Of a stretch of 64,000 nucleotides of DNA, positions 53,966 through 64,000 are shown piece by piece; position 1 is the stretch's first letter; every line of letters starts with the position of its first letter. Position numbers and translations under genes: made by a program. This DNA comes from Rhinopithecus roxellana (taxonomy: Eukaryota > Chordata > Mammalia > Primates > Cercopithecidae). The notes under the pieces are model-generated. The model saw nothing but the letters and a program-made list of their open reading frames with translations, ran no database searches and was not told where the DNA came from. The stretch lies in assembly GCF_007565055.1 (NCBI RefSeq), contig NC_044566.1, positions 56,279,332 through 56,343,331 on the forward strand, read 5' to 3'.

Positions 53966-56664
53966 GTGCGTGGTTTGCCTTCCCTGGGGACGGGAGCTGA
54001 GGAGAGGGCGGCCGGGGGACTCCGCAACGCCCGCTCCGCCCGCAGCCGCGGGGCGCCGAGGGCAGGGCGGGCGCTCAGCTCGGCCCCGCCGCCCCGCCCG
54101 CAGTTCCTCGAAAGGCGGCCGCCCTGCCCTGGCCAGCCTGGCCCGACCCGGGGGGGTTGCGTGCGGGCGGCCCCGGGGCTGCTGGCACCTGCCTCTTTTG
54201 TTTGGTGCCATGGGTCTTTAAACCTGGAGTCGGGCGAGCGGGCCCTCCCAGGTTTTTCGCGTTAGTGGAGATGGAGAGCCGGGGCGGAGGAGCTGGGAGA
54301 GGTGCTTGTCATTGTCAGAACTGGCTGCGGAGCGGGAACCAAGGAAGGAGTGGCCGGGCCCGGCCTCTTATTGTGTGTGTGCTTTTCCGTGTGCCCGGGC
54401 CAGAGATGTGTACTTGTGGATGGGGTCGATTCGTGCATGGTGGTGGTTGCAGCGTGGGTGTTGCAAGTACGTTTGCAGGATCTCAAGTTCCTTCAGGGAC
54501 AGCGAGGCTGCCTCATGTTCAAATTAGTACCTGCAGTGCTAAAAGCATGCAGAGAGGAAATGGCATTTTTCCTCCTAGTGGGAGCGCACGCACAGCCCCG
54601 CAATGCCCCACAAAAGAGGCTGCTTTTGAGAACCAGGTTTGCGCGGAATTGCTGCTGGATTTGGCAAGGAGATGCTTGGTCGGTGAGAGAGCAGATGAAA
54701 GGTTTCATTCAAACCGGCTCCCTCTCTGCTGCACCTGTGAGTGTGTCCAGGCACGGTGCACACACGTTCAGCGACCACACTGCAGGGTGTTTCGTGAATA
54801 CATTTTATGACTGTTCCTAAATACATTGCCTTTCAGTGGGAAAGGAAAGTAGGACAGCGTTTTAAGTATGAAATGTCACATGGATGCGGGTCAGAAGGGA
54901 TTTTTAAGAGAGGTCATATAGAGGAAAATTATAAAAGACATGCACACACCCTGTGATGTCTACGTCCGTGGTGGTGCACAGGCCTGGAAGGTATGTGTGT
55001 GCCTTTTATTCCACGGCAGTCCACCTGAATCTTAATCCTATAGTTAAAATATGCCTTGGGACTTCCAGGTCCAGCATCTATTTAGATGTGGTAGCATTTA
55101 TGCTATTTTTTTTTCTTGGTATGTATGTGTGTAAATTTCTGAAACAAGAACCACGTGCTCATCTAGAGAAGGATGAACATAGATTCCTCAAAATGGTGAG
55201 AAATCCCACTGAGAACACTCAGGGATGTTGGTTTCTTGAAATGGCAGGATTTATAGGAAAAGCTCTGATGAAAGCCAGTCGCCCTTCTTCCCTCCAGTGT
55301 CTGTGGTCGCTGTGGTTGAGGCGCTGTGGTTACCATCCTGGTGCCACTGCACATGTGCACTCAGGCCCTTGGCCACCTATGGTCTCTGAACATTGAGCTG
55401 TGTGTTCTCGCAGGCTTCCTGTGCAGAAAGTGTGAACCTGTGGAAGGCCAGCGGATCTTCAGAAGCTCATGCATGGTTCAAATGTATGACTAAGCCAAAG
55501 TGAGGGAAAGAACACCTATTTTGTTGCCACGAATAATTACCAGCACACTACGGTGTGGAGTGTGCTTCATTTAGAGGTAGCTGTAGCCTTGAAAATGATT
55601 TCAGTCTGAATATGGTTTCTTTTGTCGACACCGTTGCCCACTTTTGGACAGATTCAGGGAAGGGAAGTAAAAGGTGTAGTCCTGTCCTGGATGAACCTGT
55701 GATCCAGTTTGAGGAAATATGCAAATAAAATGAAACAAAGTAAACCATTTTTCTATTTTAAATTGTTCTTTTCTTCTCTTTTCATCTGGTGTGGGAATTC
55801 TTGGTCCTAAAAGCCCGTTCCCCCAGGGAATTCAAACTATTGCCAAATTATTTGGCCTTTGCCAATTGTCAGTCACTGAGAATTCGAAGTGCACTCTTTC
55901 CGGTAACAGAACTGTGCCATCCTTCCCTATGACCCTGCTTGTTTTCTTTTAGTTTATATCAATTTGGAAGGAAATCCCCAAACTCCTAGTGTTGGGAGAA
56001 TGATCACTGCCTTTAAGAATAAAACACAAACTTCAAAAGTGAGTTTGGCCTTTATAATTTACAAAATGTTGAAGAGCTTAGTGAGTTGGTGTGAGTACTG
56101 GGAGTGTCTTCCACTCCACCCCCAAGACACACCCCCTCTTAGAAGACAAGAGAGCTCACTTTAAAAACATACAAATTAAAAAGTAAGGGCAGTTACCATT
56201 ATCATGGGCAAAAATTGGTTCTGTTTCACAACTAATGCCTACAGGATTGGATATCAAGTGATCATTGTTTTACAGTTATCTAACTTCAAAATCAGTGAAA
56301 CCAGTTCAGAGCTGCCTATATATGGTATAACTTTTTTTGAAAAATGCATATTCTGACTAATATGAGTTATTAAGATGCATGAAATAGTTTTCATATTTGT
56401 AGGGAAAAAAGTACACTGAACTCATTAACACTCCAGGTTTAAATCACACTTCATTTCTTCCTCCCCAGACCTTCAGTGGGGTCAGCAATGGATCCATAAG
56501 CAGCTAGATAGAATCACGAACATCAGAGGCCTGCTGACCACTGCTTCCTCTGTGTGCAGATGAGGTCCGGTTCAGTTATGTGGCCTGTCCAAGGTCACTG
56601 AGCTAGTTAGGAGTGAGCACTTACAAAATCTTGCTTCTCATGCTGAAGAGCAACCAGTTTCAAA

Positions 56665-56900
56665 GGAGCAAGGGTTGGAAAACACCAACTTTGGAGTTAC
56701 AGTAAATCTGGGTTCAAATCTCAACCCCTCAGTTATAATTTTGGGACCCTGGATTAATTCCATAGTTACCTGAGTACTGATAGTATTACCTACCTTGTTG
56801 GATTAATATGAGGTTTAGAAGAAAATTTGTAGCATATTATACAATTGATTGATGAGTGATAGTGTCACGTCCATCCTAGACCTTCAATAAGTATTGCTTT
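56665..56900 (+). mobile_element. MIR
   Basis: 'actttggagttacagtaaat', 'ctgggttcaaatctcaaccc' and 'taccttgttggattaatatg' in MIR order. Confidence 0.65.
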
Positions 56901-57459
56901 CTTCCACTTCATTTCTGGAGTACCAAATCTCTAGCCATGCTTTCGGGTGTGAAATTTTAGCCACTCTGAATGGATCAGAGGTCAGTTTACTGAGGGTCAA
57001 AGAAAGATTGGGGAGACAGTGGTACTTTGGTGAGTTTTGGATGACCTTCAGAAAGGTGATGTCCATCTATATGGTGGGACTTGGGAAGTGCTTGTAAGGT
57101 TCTTGCTCCAAATTTTCCATTTTCTTGATATTCTATTTCAACATGCCTGAAATTTTGTCATTAAAATTTCTTTCCTTTGAATGCGTTGGTCTTTCCACTT
57201 TCTACATTGTCTTGTTAAAACACAGATTCCCCTGCAAGACTTCACAAACCTTTATCAACCAACCCCTTAGCAAGGATGAACTGGTCCCCCCAGGCAGCTT
57301 GCTGTGGGGACCAGGGGTTGCAGACGTACCTTTCAAAATGTCATGAGATGGAGATCAGGAAGAAAGCAGTGGCCTCTCTTGCCAGAAAGAAAAGATTCTA
57401 TTCCTGTTAGCTCTTTATGTGTCAGGGCCAGGAAGAGAAAAACAGATTTTATTAATAAA

Positions 57460-57670
57460 AAAATTAGTATTTATTGAATGTCAGACACTATGCTAAGAAT
57501 TTCATGTGCATAAACTTATTTAATAGTTGATACTGACTATGAGGTAGGTACTGTTCTCATTCCCATTTTGTGGTTGAGGAAATCAAGGCTTAAAGTTTCT
57601 GAGCAAGTAGATTTTTTAAGCTTACACAGCTAGCATGGGGTCAGGTGTAAATCGACATCTTTAAGCCTCA
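57460..57670 (-). mobile_element. MIR, minus strand
   Basis: 'agtatttattgaatgtcaga', 'ctatgaggtaggtactgttc', 'cttacacagctagcatgggg', which is reverse MIR order. Confidence 0.75.
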
Positions 57671-57744
57671 ATTTCTTCAATCACAAAGATAGAGAGCCTT
57701 AATGAAAGGAAGAACTAAGAAATGTACTTCCAAGCAACATTTTT

Positions 57745-57805
57745 TTCCTTTCTTGTTGTTCCTCTTCCTTCTCCTCCTCCTCTTCCTTTTTCTTCTTTTT
57801 TTAAA
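57745..57805 (+). repeat. Pyrimidine-rich tract
   Basis: 'cctcttccttctcctcctcc' flanked by T-rich sequence, about 60 bp nearly all C/T. Confidence 0.8.
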
Positions 57806-58376
57806 CTCAACTTTTCTGAAGTACTAAATGTAAGTAAATGAAGGATAGTGAATTTGCTTTTAAAAATATTGAATGTGTGAATATGTTGGAAAATCTTCTC
57901 TAAGTTGGTCCAACCTACAGATTGATTTAATTTGCTCTCCATCTGGCCATGGGGTGCACAAACACTATGTAAAACTTTGACAATCTGACTGTTATGCTGC
58001 CTGCCCTCTCTTTCTGTCCCAGCCCACCATAGCTACTTATCTTTCACTGTATAATGATAGGAGATCTTATTTTCTTCCTGCTACCAGGATTAGCACTCTG
58101 CCCTGCAAGGAGCAGTGGGCTTTGGAGTCAGGGAAACCTGGAACAGAGTTGCTGGTACAAGCATTTCTCAACTGTATTCCTTGGAGCAATTTAGGAGAAA
58201 TTTTTCTGTGCCTCAGTTTCTTCATTTGTAAGGAAACAGAATACTTTGGAAAGTTGTTGTGTCTACTGGGAGTGATATCTGTTTGAAGCCTGATGCACCG
58301 CAGGCAACCTAGGAGCTGCTTCTAACAAATTTGTGGTCGATTAATAAGCTGTTTCTACTGGGGTCGGCCCCTTCTG

Positions 58377-58429
58377 TTGAGAGCGTGCAGAGGAGCCTGT
58401 GTTTATTTTGTAAGAATTCACATCCCTTT
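58377..58429 (+). repeat. 53-bp direct repeat, copy 1 (intron 1)
   Basis: Begins ttgagagcgtgcagaggagc and ends attcacatcccttt. 51 of 53 positions match copy 2 at 60666-60718 (the differences are 'taag' versus 'tggg'). Not part of any repeat family I recognise. Confidence 0.9.
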
Positions 58430-58544
58430 CTCTTTCTGTCCCACTTGATAACTCATATTAAATGTGTCATCAGTTAGAGCAATATTTCCACCCAGCTGTT
58501 CTGAAGCAGACGCTTCGAAATCATGATCTCAAAATAACATCATC

Positions 58545-58848
58545 CCAAAACTTTGGGAGGCCAAAGGAGTTGGCGGGCGGGGGAGGATCACTTGTGGCCA
58601 GGGATTCAAGAGCTGCCAGGACAATATAACAAGACCCTCATCACTACTACTAAAAACAAACAAACAAAGGAAATTAACCAGGTGTGGTGCAGGCACCTGT
58701 AACCTGTAGTAGTCCCGGCTACTCTGGGAAACTGATTCAGGAGGATCACTTTAGCCCAGGAGTGCGAGGCTTCAGCGAGTACTTCACTGAGTACCACCTC
58801 ACTGCAGCCTGGGTGACAGAGCGGGACCCTGTCCCTAATTTAAAAAAA
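58545..58848 (+). mobile_element. DCLK1: Old diverged Alu next to DCLK1 exon 2
   Basis: 'ccaaaactttgggaggccaa', 'aggtgtggtgcaggcacctg', 'ctcactgcagcctgggtgac' with an A-rich tail. The start of the left monomer is lost. It ends about 110 bp before the DCLK1 exon 2 acceptor. Confidence 0.85.
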
Positions 58849-58852
58849 AGTA

Positions 58853-58912
58853 TGTGTGTGTGTATATATATTATATATATATATGTTGTAACAAATCATA
58901 TATATATATATA
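58853..58912. repeat. (TG)n(TA)n microsatellite, self-complementary
   Basis: tgtgtgtgtg followed by two blocks of alternating TA separated by 'gttgtaacaaatca'. The blocks can pair as a hairpin. It probably grew from the Alu tail, and lies 45-105 bp upstream of the exon 2 acceptor. Confidence 0.9.
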
Positions 58913-58957
58913 ACCTACATCAATATGTGTGTCTGCTTTTGTTTCTGGGGCTCGTAG

Positions 58958-59352
58958 GTACTACTTGAAGTCCATCATGTCCTTCGGCAGAGACATGGAG
59001 CTGGAGCACTTCGACGAGCGGGATAAGGCGCAGAGATACAGCCGAGGGTCGCGGGTGAACGGCCTGCCGAGCCCAACTCACAGCGCCCACTGCAGCTTCT
59101 ACCGCACCCGCACGCTGCAGACGCTCAGCTCCGAGAAGAAGGCCAAGAAAGTTCGTTTCTATCGAAACGGAGATCGATACTTCAAAGGGATTGTGTATGC
59201 CATCTCCCCTGACCGGTTCCGATCTTTCGAGGCCCTGCTGGCTGATCTGACCCGAACTCTGTCGGATAACGTGAATTTGCCCCAGGGAGTGAGAACAATC
59301 TACACCATTGATGGGCTCAAGAAGATTTCCAGCCTGGACCAACTGGTGGAAG
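58958..59352 (+). other. DCLK1: DCLK1 exon 2 (19 bp of 5'UTR plus coding start)
   Basis: Acceptor ggggctcgtag|GTACTA and donor GGAAG|gtgagc. The pyrimidine tract before the acceptor is interrupted by G's. The exon carries the start codon at 58977. Confidence 0.9.
58977..59352 (+). CDS. DCLK1: DCLK1 (doublecortin-like kinase 1), N-terminal coding exon
   Basis: DCLK1 is a microtubule-associated Ser/Thr kinase with two N-terminal doublecortin domains; it acts in neuronal migration and axon growth and is a tuft-cell marker. This exon encodes residues 1-125 and the first base of codon 126. It starts [20 protein letters not shown], has a basic Ser-rich linker ([15 protein letters not shown]), then the first doublecortin domain from about residue 57 ([20 protein letters not shown] ... 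LDQLVE). The domain is cut by the donor and finishes in later exons outside the window. I chose the Met at 58977 because it matches the known N-terminus; the open frame upstream of 58958 is intron. Calmodulin-kinase-like catalytic exons lie beyond this window. Confidence 0.97.
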
Positions 59353-60665
59353 GTGAGCGTTGTGAGATAACCCCCACGTGGCCCTACAGGTTCCAGGCTC
59401 AGATTTCCAGTGTTGTAGCCAATTCACATTTGCCCTCTGACAGTTGGCATTCAGCCTTATGGCTGCAATCCTTATAGTTTCTCACATATGAATGTGCTAT
59501 TGTGTAGTGTAAAAAGGAAAAAAAAAATTAATGGTATTGTCAGGTAGCTTATAATAATTGGCCAAGGGAAAAAGTGCCTAATTCTACAGCATTCTGTATT
59601 TTCTTTCTCATACCCATGCTGCATTAATTTTAAAAGTCCATTTATCTCTTCAATCTCATAGTTTATATTCGTTTCTAAATGCAAATTAAACTTTTGCTAT
59701 CACGATATCCGAAAGTACTTGAACTGAAAATGACAAATGGATCATGAAATTTTAGAGTTGAAAAGAACCTTAGATAGCTATCAAACTCATTAATTTTATC
59801 TTTGGAGTCTGAGGACCAGAAAATTCAAATGACATGTGAGTGCTTACGTGGTAAGATAGTGATGACCCTGGACCAAAACTTAGGTTTTCTGACAACTCGT
59901 TCCACTGCGATGCTTCCTTTTGAGTTTAAAGGATTATTGTCTTTCTCTGATATTTGAGGATAGGCAGGGACTAATCTGTTCAGTTTAATTTTTAAAGTCC
60001 AATCTAGGTTAATCGTAATTATCTGTTTTAGACATTTAATGTGGAAATAGGACTGTTTGCATCCATAGATGCAGCCTGGGATCTTATGGAAGCAGAGAAA
60101 GTCACCGACTCTGGGCTATACTTGCCCCAGGACTGACCTAATTTCAACAGGGCATAAAGCCTGTCATTGTCTTAGAAATCATCGCCAATTAAAATGAGTT
60201 GGAGAAAAATGACTGGGATTAAATGTCTACCAAGGTGCAAAAAAGGCTAGCAGATCCTCTTTGAAGAGTTGGTTTCTCTGAGATTGAGATCTCAAGACCC
60301 TGATGATGAATAAGTAGATGGTACAAAAGAACCTGGGAAAGGGAGGTCGGATGGAGTGTTGGAAGAGCTTGATTTCGCCTTGAGTTCACTTTTACTCCAG
60401 AACTATTTGTTCAGGCTGCGTAACTCAACTGGGTCCAGGAGGGATGCCATATAATCCCTCCCTCTCTTGTGCAGGTAGCAGGAAGCACCCATTTTGCAGC
60501 CCCGTTGGAGATGGGGGCTGCTCTCCCCTGACCGCACACTGACAGAGCCCTCTTGTCCTGCTTTGTAACCAGTGTTTGTATGTGATTCAAGGCTGGGGGC
60601 TTCTCTCTTTTTGCTTCCTTTCATGCCTTGGCAAGAATGCCAGCCTAATCACAGTGTGACTGGCC

Positions 60666-60718
60666 TTGAGAGCGTGCAGAGGAGCCTGTGTTTATTTTGT
60701 GGGAATTCACATCCCTTT
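60666..60718 (+). repeat. 53-bp direct repeat, copy 2 (intron 2)
   Basis: Same orientation as copy 1, offset 2289 bp, 51/53 identical. The similarity stops sharply on both sides. Confidence 0.9.
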
Positions 60719-61324
60719 TCGGTGACTTGACATGCTGCCAACATGCCTGTGGACTTGGCCTTTTTCCTTCTATTCAGAGGGTGGAACTTTCAGTAAATTA
60801 AAGGAGAAGAATGAACATGAAATTTTACTGTTTCGGCTTTAATTTCTGTGCCCTGTCCTTTGCATGACCTTGGGAAATCCAAGGTTAAATGAAACATTTG
60901 GTGATATAGTCCAGGGGATCTGGATCAAAGTCATATACAAAGTCAGGTGCATGACAGTCAACAAGCCATCCCTCTGAGGGCCGGTAGTACTGTAGGGAAA
61001 AATATGGCAAGATCTCAAAGCACATCCTAAGACAGCCGTGGTTTGACACCTCACTGTGTTCCAGAGTCACTTGTGTAGCATCTATGGGGGTTGGGGTACT
61101 TCAATCAGTTTCCCACCCAGAAATGATCTTTACTTAGAAGTGGCCAGAGATACTCCAATGACTTCCATCCAACAAGGAGAGGGTCTGGAAGGTGGTAGAT
61201 GACAGTACTCCCTTCACATCTAGGGACCATCAAAATTATGGCATGCTTGTCACCATCTTCTTTGTCTTTTACTGCAAAATAATGCTTGCTCTGAGGAACT
61301 GATGTCTTGACTGAAGGTAATAAT

Positions 61325-61555
61325 GATAGCTGTCTGTCATTGAGCATGTGCCAGGCACTGGCCAAATCCTTGTATATATGAATATATTTAATTCTCACAA
61401 TGATCCTAGGAGGTGGGAACTGTTATCCTTATACTAAGGTGAGAAAAGCAAGGTACAGTGTGGCTAAATGATCTGCTCAAACTCACAAAGAAAGAAATGG
61501 TAGAGTTAGGTTTTGAACCCAGGAAGGCTAGTGCCAAAGCTTGAGCTCAGAACTA
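61325..61555 (-). mobile_element. MIR, minus strand
   Basis: 'cattgagcatgtgccaggca', 'ttaattctcacaatgatcct', 'tttgaacccaggaaggctag', reverse MIR order, fairly well preserved. Confidence 0.8.
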
Positions 61556-63357
61556 CCTATAAGATGTTGCATGCTATGAATTCAGCTCCTATAAAAAGCA
61601 ATGTTGTGTTTGCTTTAATACAGTGGATTTTTTTGGTGATATAATGGAATGGTAGATATTTCAGTGTAAAGTTAACTACAAACCCTAAGTTGTTCCCATG
61701 GCTGTTAGTGACATTGAGGTGTTATTGTATTAGCTGCTTTTGAAAACAAATGTTTTTAATCTTGACGTAATTCCAAGAAAGAAAGATGCTGCTCCTGGAA
61801 ACACTTTAATATTTCCATTTGCCCCAAAATGCTTTTTCCCCTCAATCAATATGAAGTAACTGCCAACTGAATATTCTGATGTTTAAAAATGACTTTTTTG
61901 AAAAAAAAATTCTCTGATTGAATGAATGGTAACTTTGGTACAGTTTGTGAGTTCACCATGTTGGCTGCATTTATTTTTTGAATTTTCATTTAAACAGATT
62001 TTTTTCTAATTCATAACACTGACAATTAGCATGCAGCTGCAGTTAGTGTTTAAATAGCTGGAAATTCATTTAGATTCGCCTCTTTGTCAATTACATTTTT
62101 TGCTTAGTCTGTTAAAATGCAAACCGTTGCTTCATTTTCATCATTAGACTCATATCTCTCACTTTACATACTAATTTTATGTAAACGTCAATGCATGTTA
62201 TTAGCTTTTCATTTCCCCTTCCAATATGATGATGTTTGAGTTTTAAATTAAATTCTTTTAGTGGGTGCAGTGACAAGTGTATTGGACTTACAATTATGTA
62301 CTTGCTCTTTCTCACTTGCTCTCCGACTAAAATTTCTGAATTACAATGATATTTGTGAGTTTCTTTATAACAGTCTCGTGGTCACTGTCACTGTTTTGAT
62401 CTATGGATTATTATGCCTAAGGGTGGTTTAAGCATGTTGGTAGAGCTAGCTGTATGTATTTAGCTGAGCCAAAATTACATAGTATGAATGTGTGTATCTA
62501 TGATTGTGTGTCACCTATGCACATATGTATGTACACACATATTCACATGCATACACCTAAGAGCACTCCAAAGGTGATACTCTTGTTTGCTTTCAAAATG
62601 GCCTTAATATGTTATTTAAAAAAATCATGATGCTTAATAAGGAAAGTTGAATTGAAGGCCTATTTCTGCAAGTGATTCATCTTGAGACTTGACCTCATTT
62701 CCCCCAATTTTGCACCATCTGTATTCTACTGTAGGTATGTAAATGTTGTGAAGATAAAAGAAGGTGTGACATTTAAAGCCTTTGAACTCTTAGGAGAAAG
62801 ATGTAATGGAAACCTGGAGCATTGATGGATTGACTGATCTGTTCTTCTTTTAACATCTTATGAAAGTGTACATGTGAGAGGGCCAGAACATTGTATTTAA
62901 ACATTAAAATAAGAACTCAGTAGATACGTAATCTCAATACAAATAAGTGAATTTGTTCATCAGATCTGCACTATTAGAGATGAGTGCCTCTTCTTCTTTG
63001 GTTCTAATGCATCCCTTGGCTTTTCACTAACACTATATGGACATTGCCTGACTCTGGAGCTGTAGTTTCCATAAGGGCTTTTTCCAAGTTTCTATCATAA
63101 TTCCCCTCTCAGGATTAAACCCATGCTTCACCCCGTAGTTAGGGAATCTCTTTCCTACCACAGCCTCTGGATTACCCATCTTTTCCTATTCCCTAATAGA
63201 GCATCCTCTACTGTATTTCCCTATTTCGCTGGCTTTCTCTATGTCTCTCCTTGCTATATTGAATTTTTTAAAATTAATTTTTGAATAGCTATAAAACCTG
63301 CTCTTCCTAAAATTCCTCAGAGGGGACCATTTTACTAGTTTCTTTTTCTTTTCTTTT

Positions 63358-63540
63358 TTCTTTCTTTCTTTCTTTTTTTAAAAACAAAACAAAACAAAAC
63401 AAAACAAACAAAAAACCAAAAAAAACAGGGTTTTGCCATGTTGCCCAGGCTGGTCTCAAACTCCTGGGCTCAAGCCATCCACCCACCTCAGCCTCCCAAA
63501 ATGCTGGAATTTCAGGCGTGAGACACTGTGCCCAGCCTAC
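63358..63540 (-). mobile_element. Alu monomer fragment, minus strand
   Basis: 'gggttttgccatgttgccca', 'ctcaaactcctgggctcaag' and 'caggcgtgagacactgtgcc'. Only the left monomer is present, preceded by a T-rich/(caaaa)n low-complexity segment at 63337-63424. Confidence 0.88.
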
Positions 63541-63597
63541 TAGTTTCTTGAGTATCCTCTCAGAGATACCAGTGCATGTGAAGGACACATATACAGC

Positions 63598-64000
63598 AAT
63601 GCCCCCTTATCCTGGAAGGAAATACATTCTAAGACCACCCCCCCCCAGTGGTTGCCTGAAACTGCAAATAGTACTGAACCCTGTATAAACTATGCTTTTT
63701 TCCTATGAATACATACCTATGATGAAGGTATGCATATGATGCAAGGTATATGATAAAGTTTAATTTATAAATTAGGCATGGCAAGAGATTCACAACAATA
63801 ACAAATAATAAACTGGAACAGTTACAACAATATACTGCAATAAAAGTTATGTGAATGTGGTGTCTCTCTGAAAACATCCTTTTGTACTGTGCTTGCCCTT
63901 GTGATAAAGATGGAAGAAGCAAGATGGGGTGAGAGTTCATCACACTACTCATAACTGCATGTAGTTTACAACTCATGAATTGTTTGTTTCTGGGTTTTTT
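63598..64000. mobile_element. Tigger-like DNA transposon (partial)
   Basis: 'aatgcccccttatcctggaa', 'gtggttgcctgaaactgcaa', 'atacatacctatgatgaagg', 'atactgcaataaaagttatg' and 'gtggtgtctctctgaaaac' follow a TcMar-Tigger-type consensus as I remember it. The 3' end is unclear and may lie before 63976. Confidence 0.7.

Larger units (their letters stand above)
53490..54340 (+). promoter_or_regulatory. DCLK1: DCLK1 CpG-island promoter
   Basis: Dense CpG and GC from about 53490 to 54340 spanning DCLK1 exon 1 and the start of intron 1. A GC-box (gggcgggggc, 53599-53608) and a GGA-repeat stretch (53625-53656) lie just upstream of or within the presumed start region. There is no TATA box at a plausible spacing, as expected for a CpG-island promoter with dispersed starts. 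Drives the long, doublecortin-containing DCLK1 isoforms. Exact start site not determinable here. Confidence 0.8.
53966..58957 (+). other. DCLK1: DCLK1 intron 1 (about 5.0 kb)
   Basis: Donor gtgcgt, acceptor ggggctcgtag. The first 350 bp are still CpG-island. Bases 54340-56600 are largely unique. MIR copies lie near 56665-56900 (+) and 57460-57670 (-), a pyrimidine tract at 57745-57805, copy 1 of a 53-bp direct repeat at 58377-58429, and an old Alu with a TG/TA microsatellite just before the acceptor. Long open frames at 54157-54820 reflect GC content. Confidence 0.75.
59353..64000 (+). other. DCLK1: DCLK1 intron 2 (start; continues past the window)
   Basis: Begins gtgagcgttg. Contents: copy 2 of the 53-bp repeat (60666-60718), a reverse MIR (61325-61555), an alternating purine-pyrimidine stretch (62485-62560), an Alu piece (63358-63540) and a Tigger-like element from about 63598. 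The remainder is unique-looking. No further coding exon seen. Confidence 0.8.

Noticed and set aside
54157..54820. Overlapping 217- and 172-codon plus-strand open frames in DCLK1 intron 1
   Set aside because: GC-rich sequence with few stops; two frames open over the same DNA, no domain and no splice support.
58929..58976. Upstream Met at 58929 as the DCLK1 start
   Set aside because: It lies before the acceptor (58957) in intron; the known N-terminus MSFGRD begins at 58977.
63307..63588. 93-codon minus-strand frame
   Set aside because: Sense Alu translation plus low-complexity Lys/Glu from a T-rich tract.

Overview
The window is genomic DNA from a primate. It is mostly intronic and intergenic, has split genes with consensus GT/AG borders, and carries many Alu copies, including AluY-like ones with intact target-site duplications. 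Older L1, L2, MIR, MaLR-LTR and DNA-transposon fossils are also present. The gene order matches the neighbourhood of human 13q13 read on the minus strand: the 3' half of SOHLH2, about 41 kb of intergenic DNA, then the promoter and first two exons of DCLK1, both genes on the + strand. Several SOHLH2 residues differ from the human protein as I remember it, so a non-human simian is possible. I cannot fix the species.

Region 1 (1 to about 12.4 kb) is SOHLH2. Bases 1-5609 are intron, filled by an L1 relic that holds an Alu and a small hAT-like element. Five coding exons follow: 5610-5757, 5913-6004, 6675-6793, 9792-10048 and 11523-11543. All splice in frame to the stop codon, and a 3'UTR ends near 12.36 kb. 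They encode the helix-loop-helix dimerisation region and the C-terminal half of a germ-cell transcription factor.

Region 2 (about 12.4-53.5 kb) is intergenic. I find no convincing protein gene. Most of it is repeats: L2, MIR, MER5-like, nested L1s at 29-31.5, 36-37.9, 39.3-44.9 and 45.7-47.6 kb, a solo MaLR LTR at 28.2-28.6 kb, and Alus. The exception is an orphan CpG-rich patch at 25.3-25.7 kb. Two related L1 pieces lie 1.1 kb apart at 18.6 and 19.7 kb.

Region 3 (about 53.5-64 kb) is the 5' end of DCLK1. It has a CpG-island promoter without a TATA box, a non-coding GC-rich exon 1 ending at 53965 that carries a 10-codon upstream ORF, a 5-kb intron, and exon 2 (58958-59352). Exon 2 contains the start codon at 58977 and 125 codons, including most of the first doublecortin domain. 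Intron 2 runs off the window. A 53-bp direct repeat, 51/53 identical, flanks exon 2 and is the most unusual local structure. I did not find a clearly new biological system; the findings are local structural and regulatory oddities.
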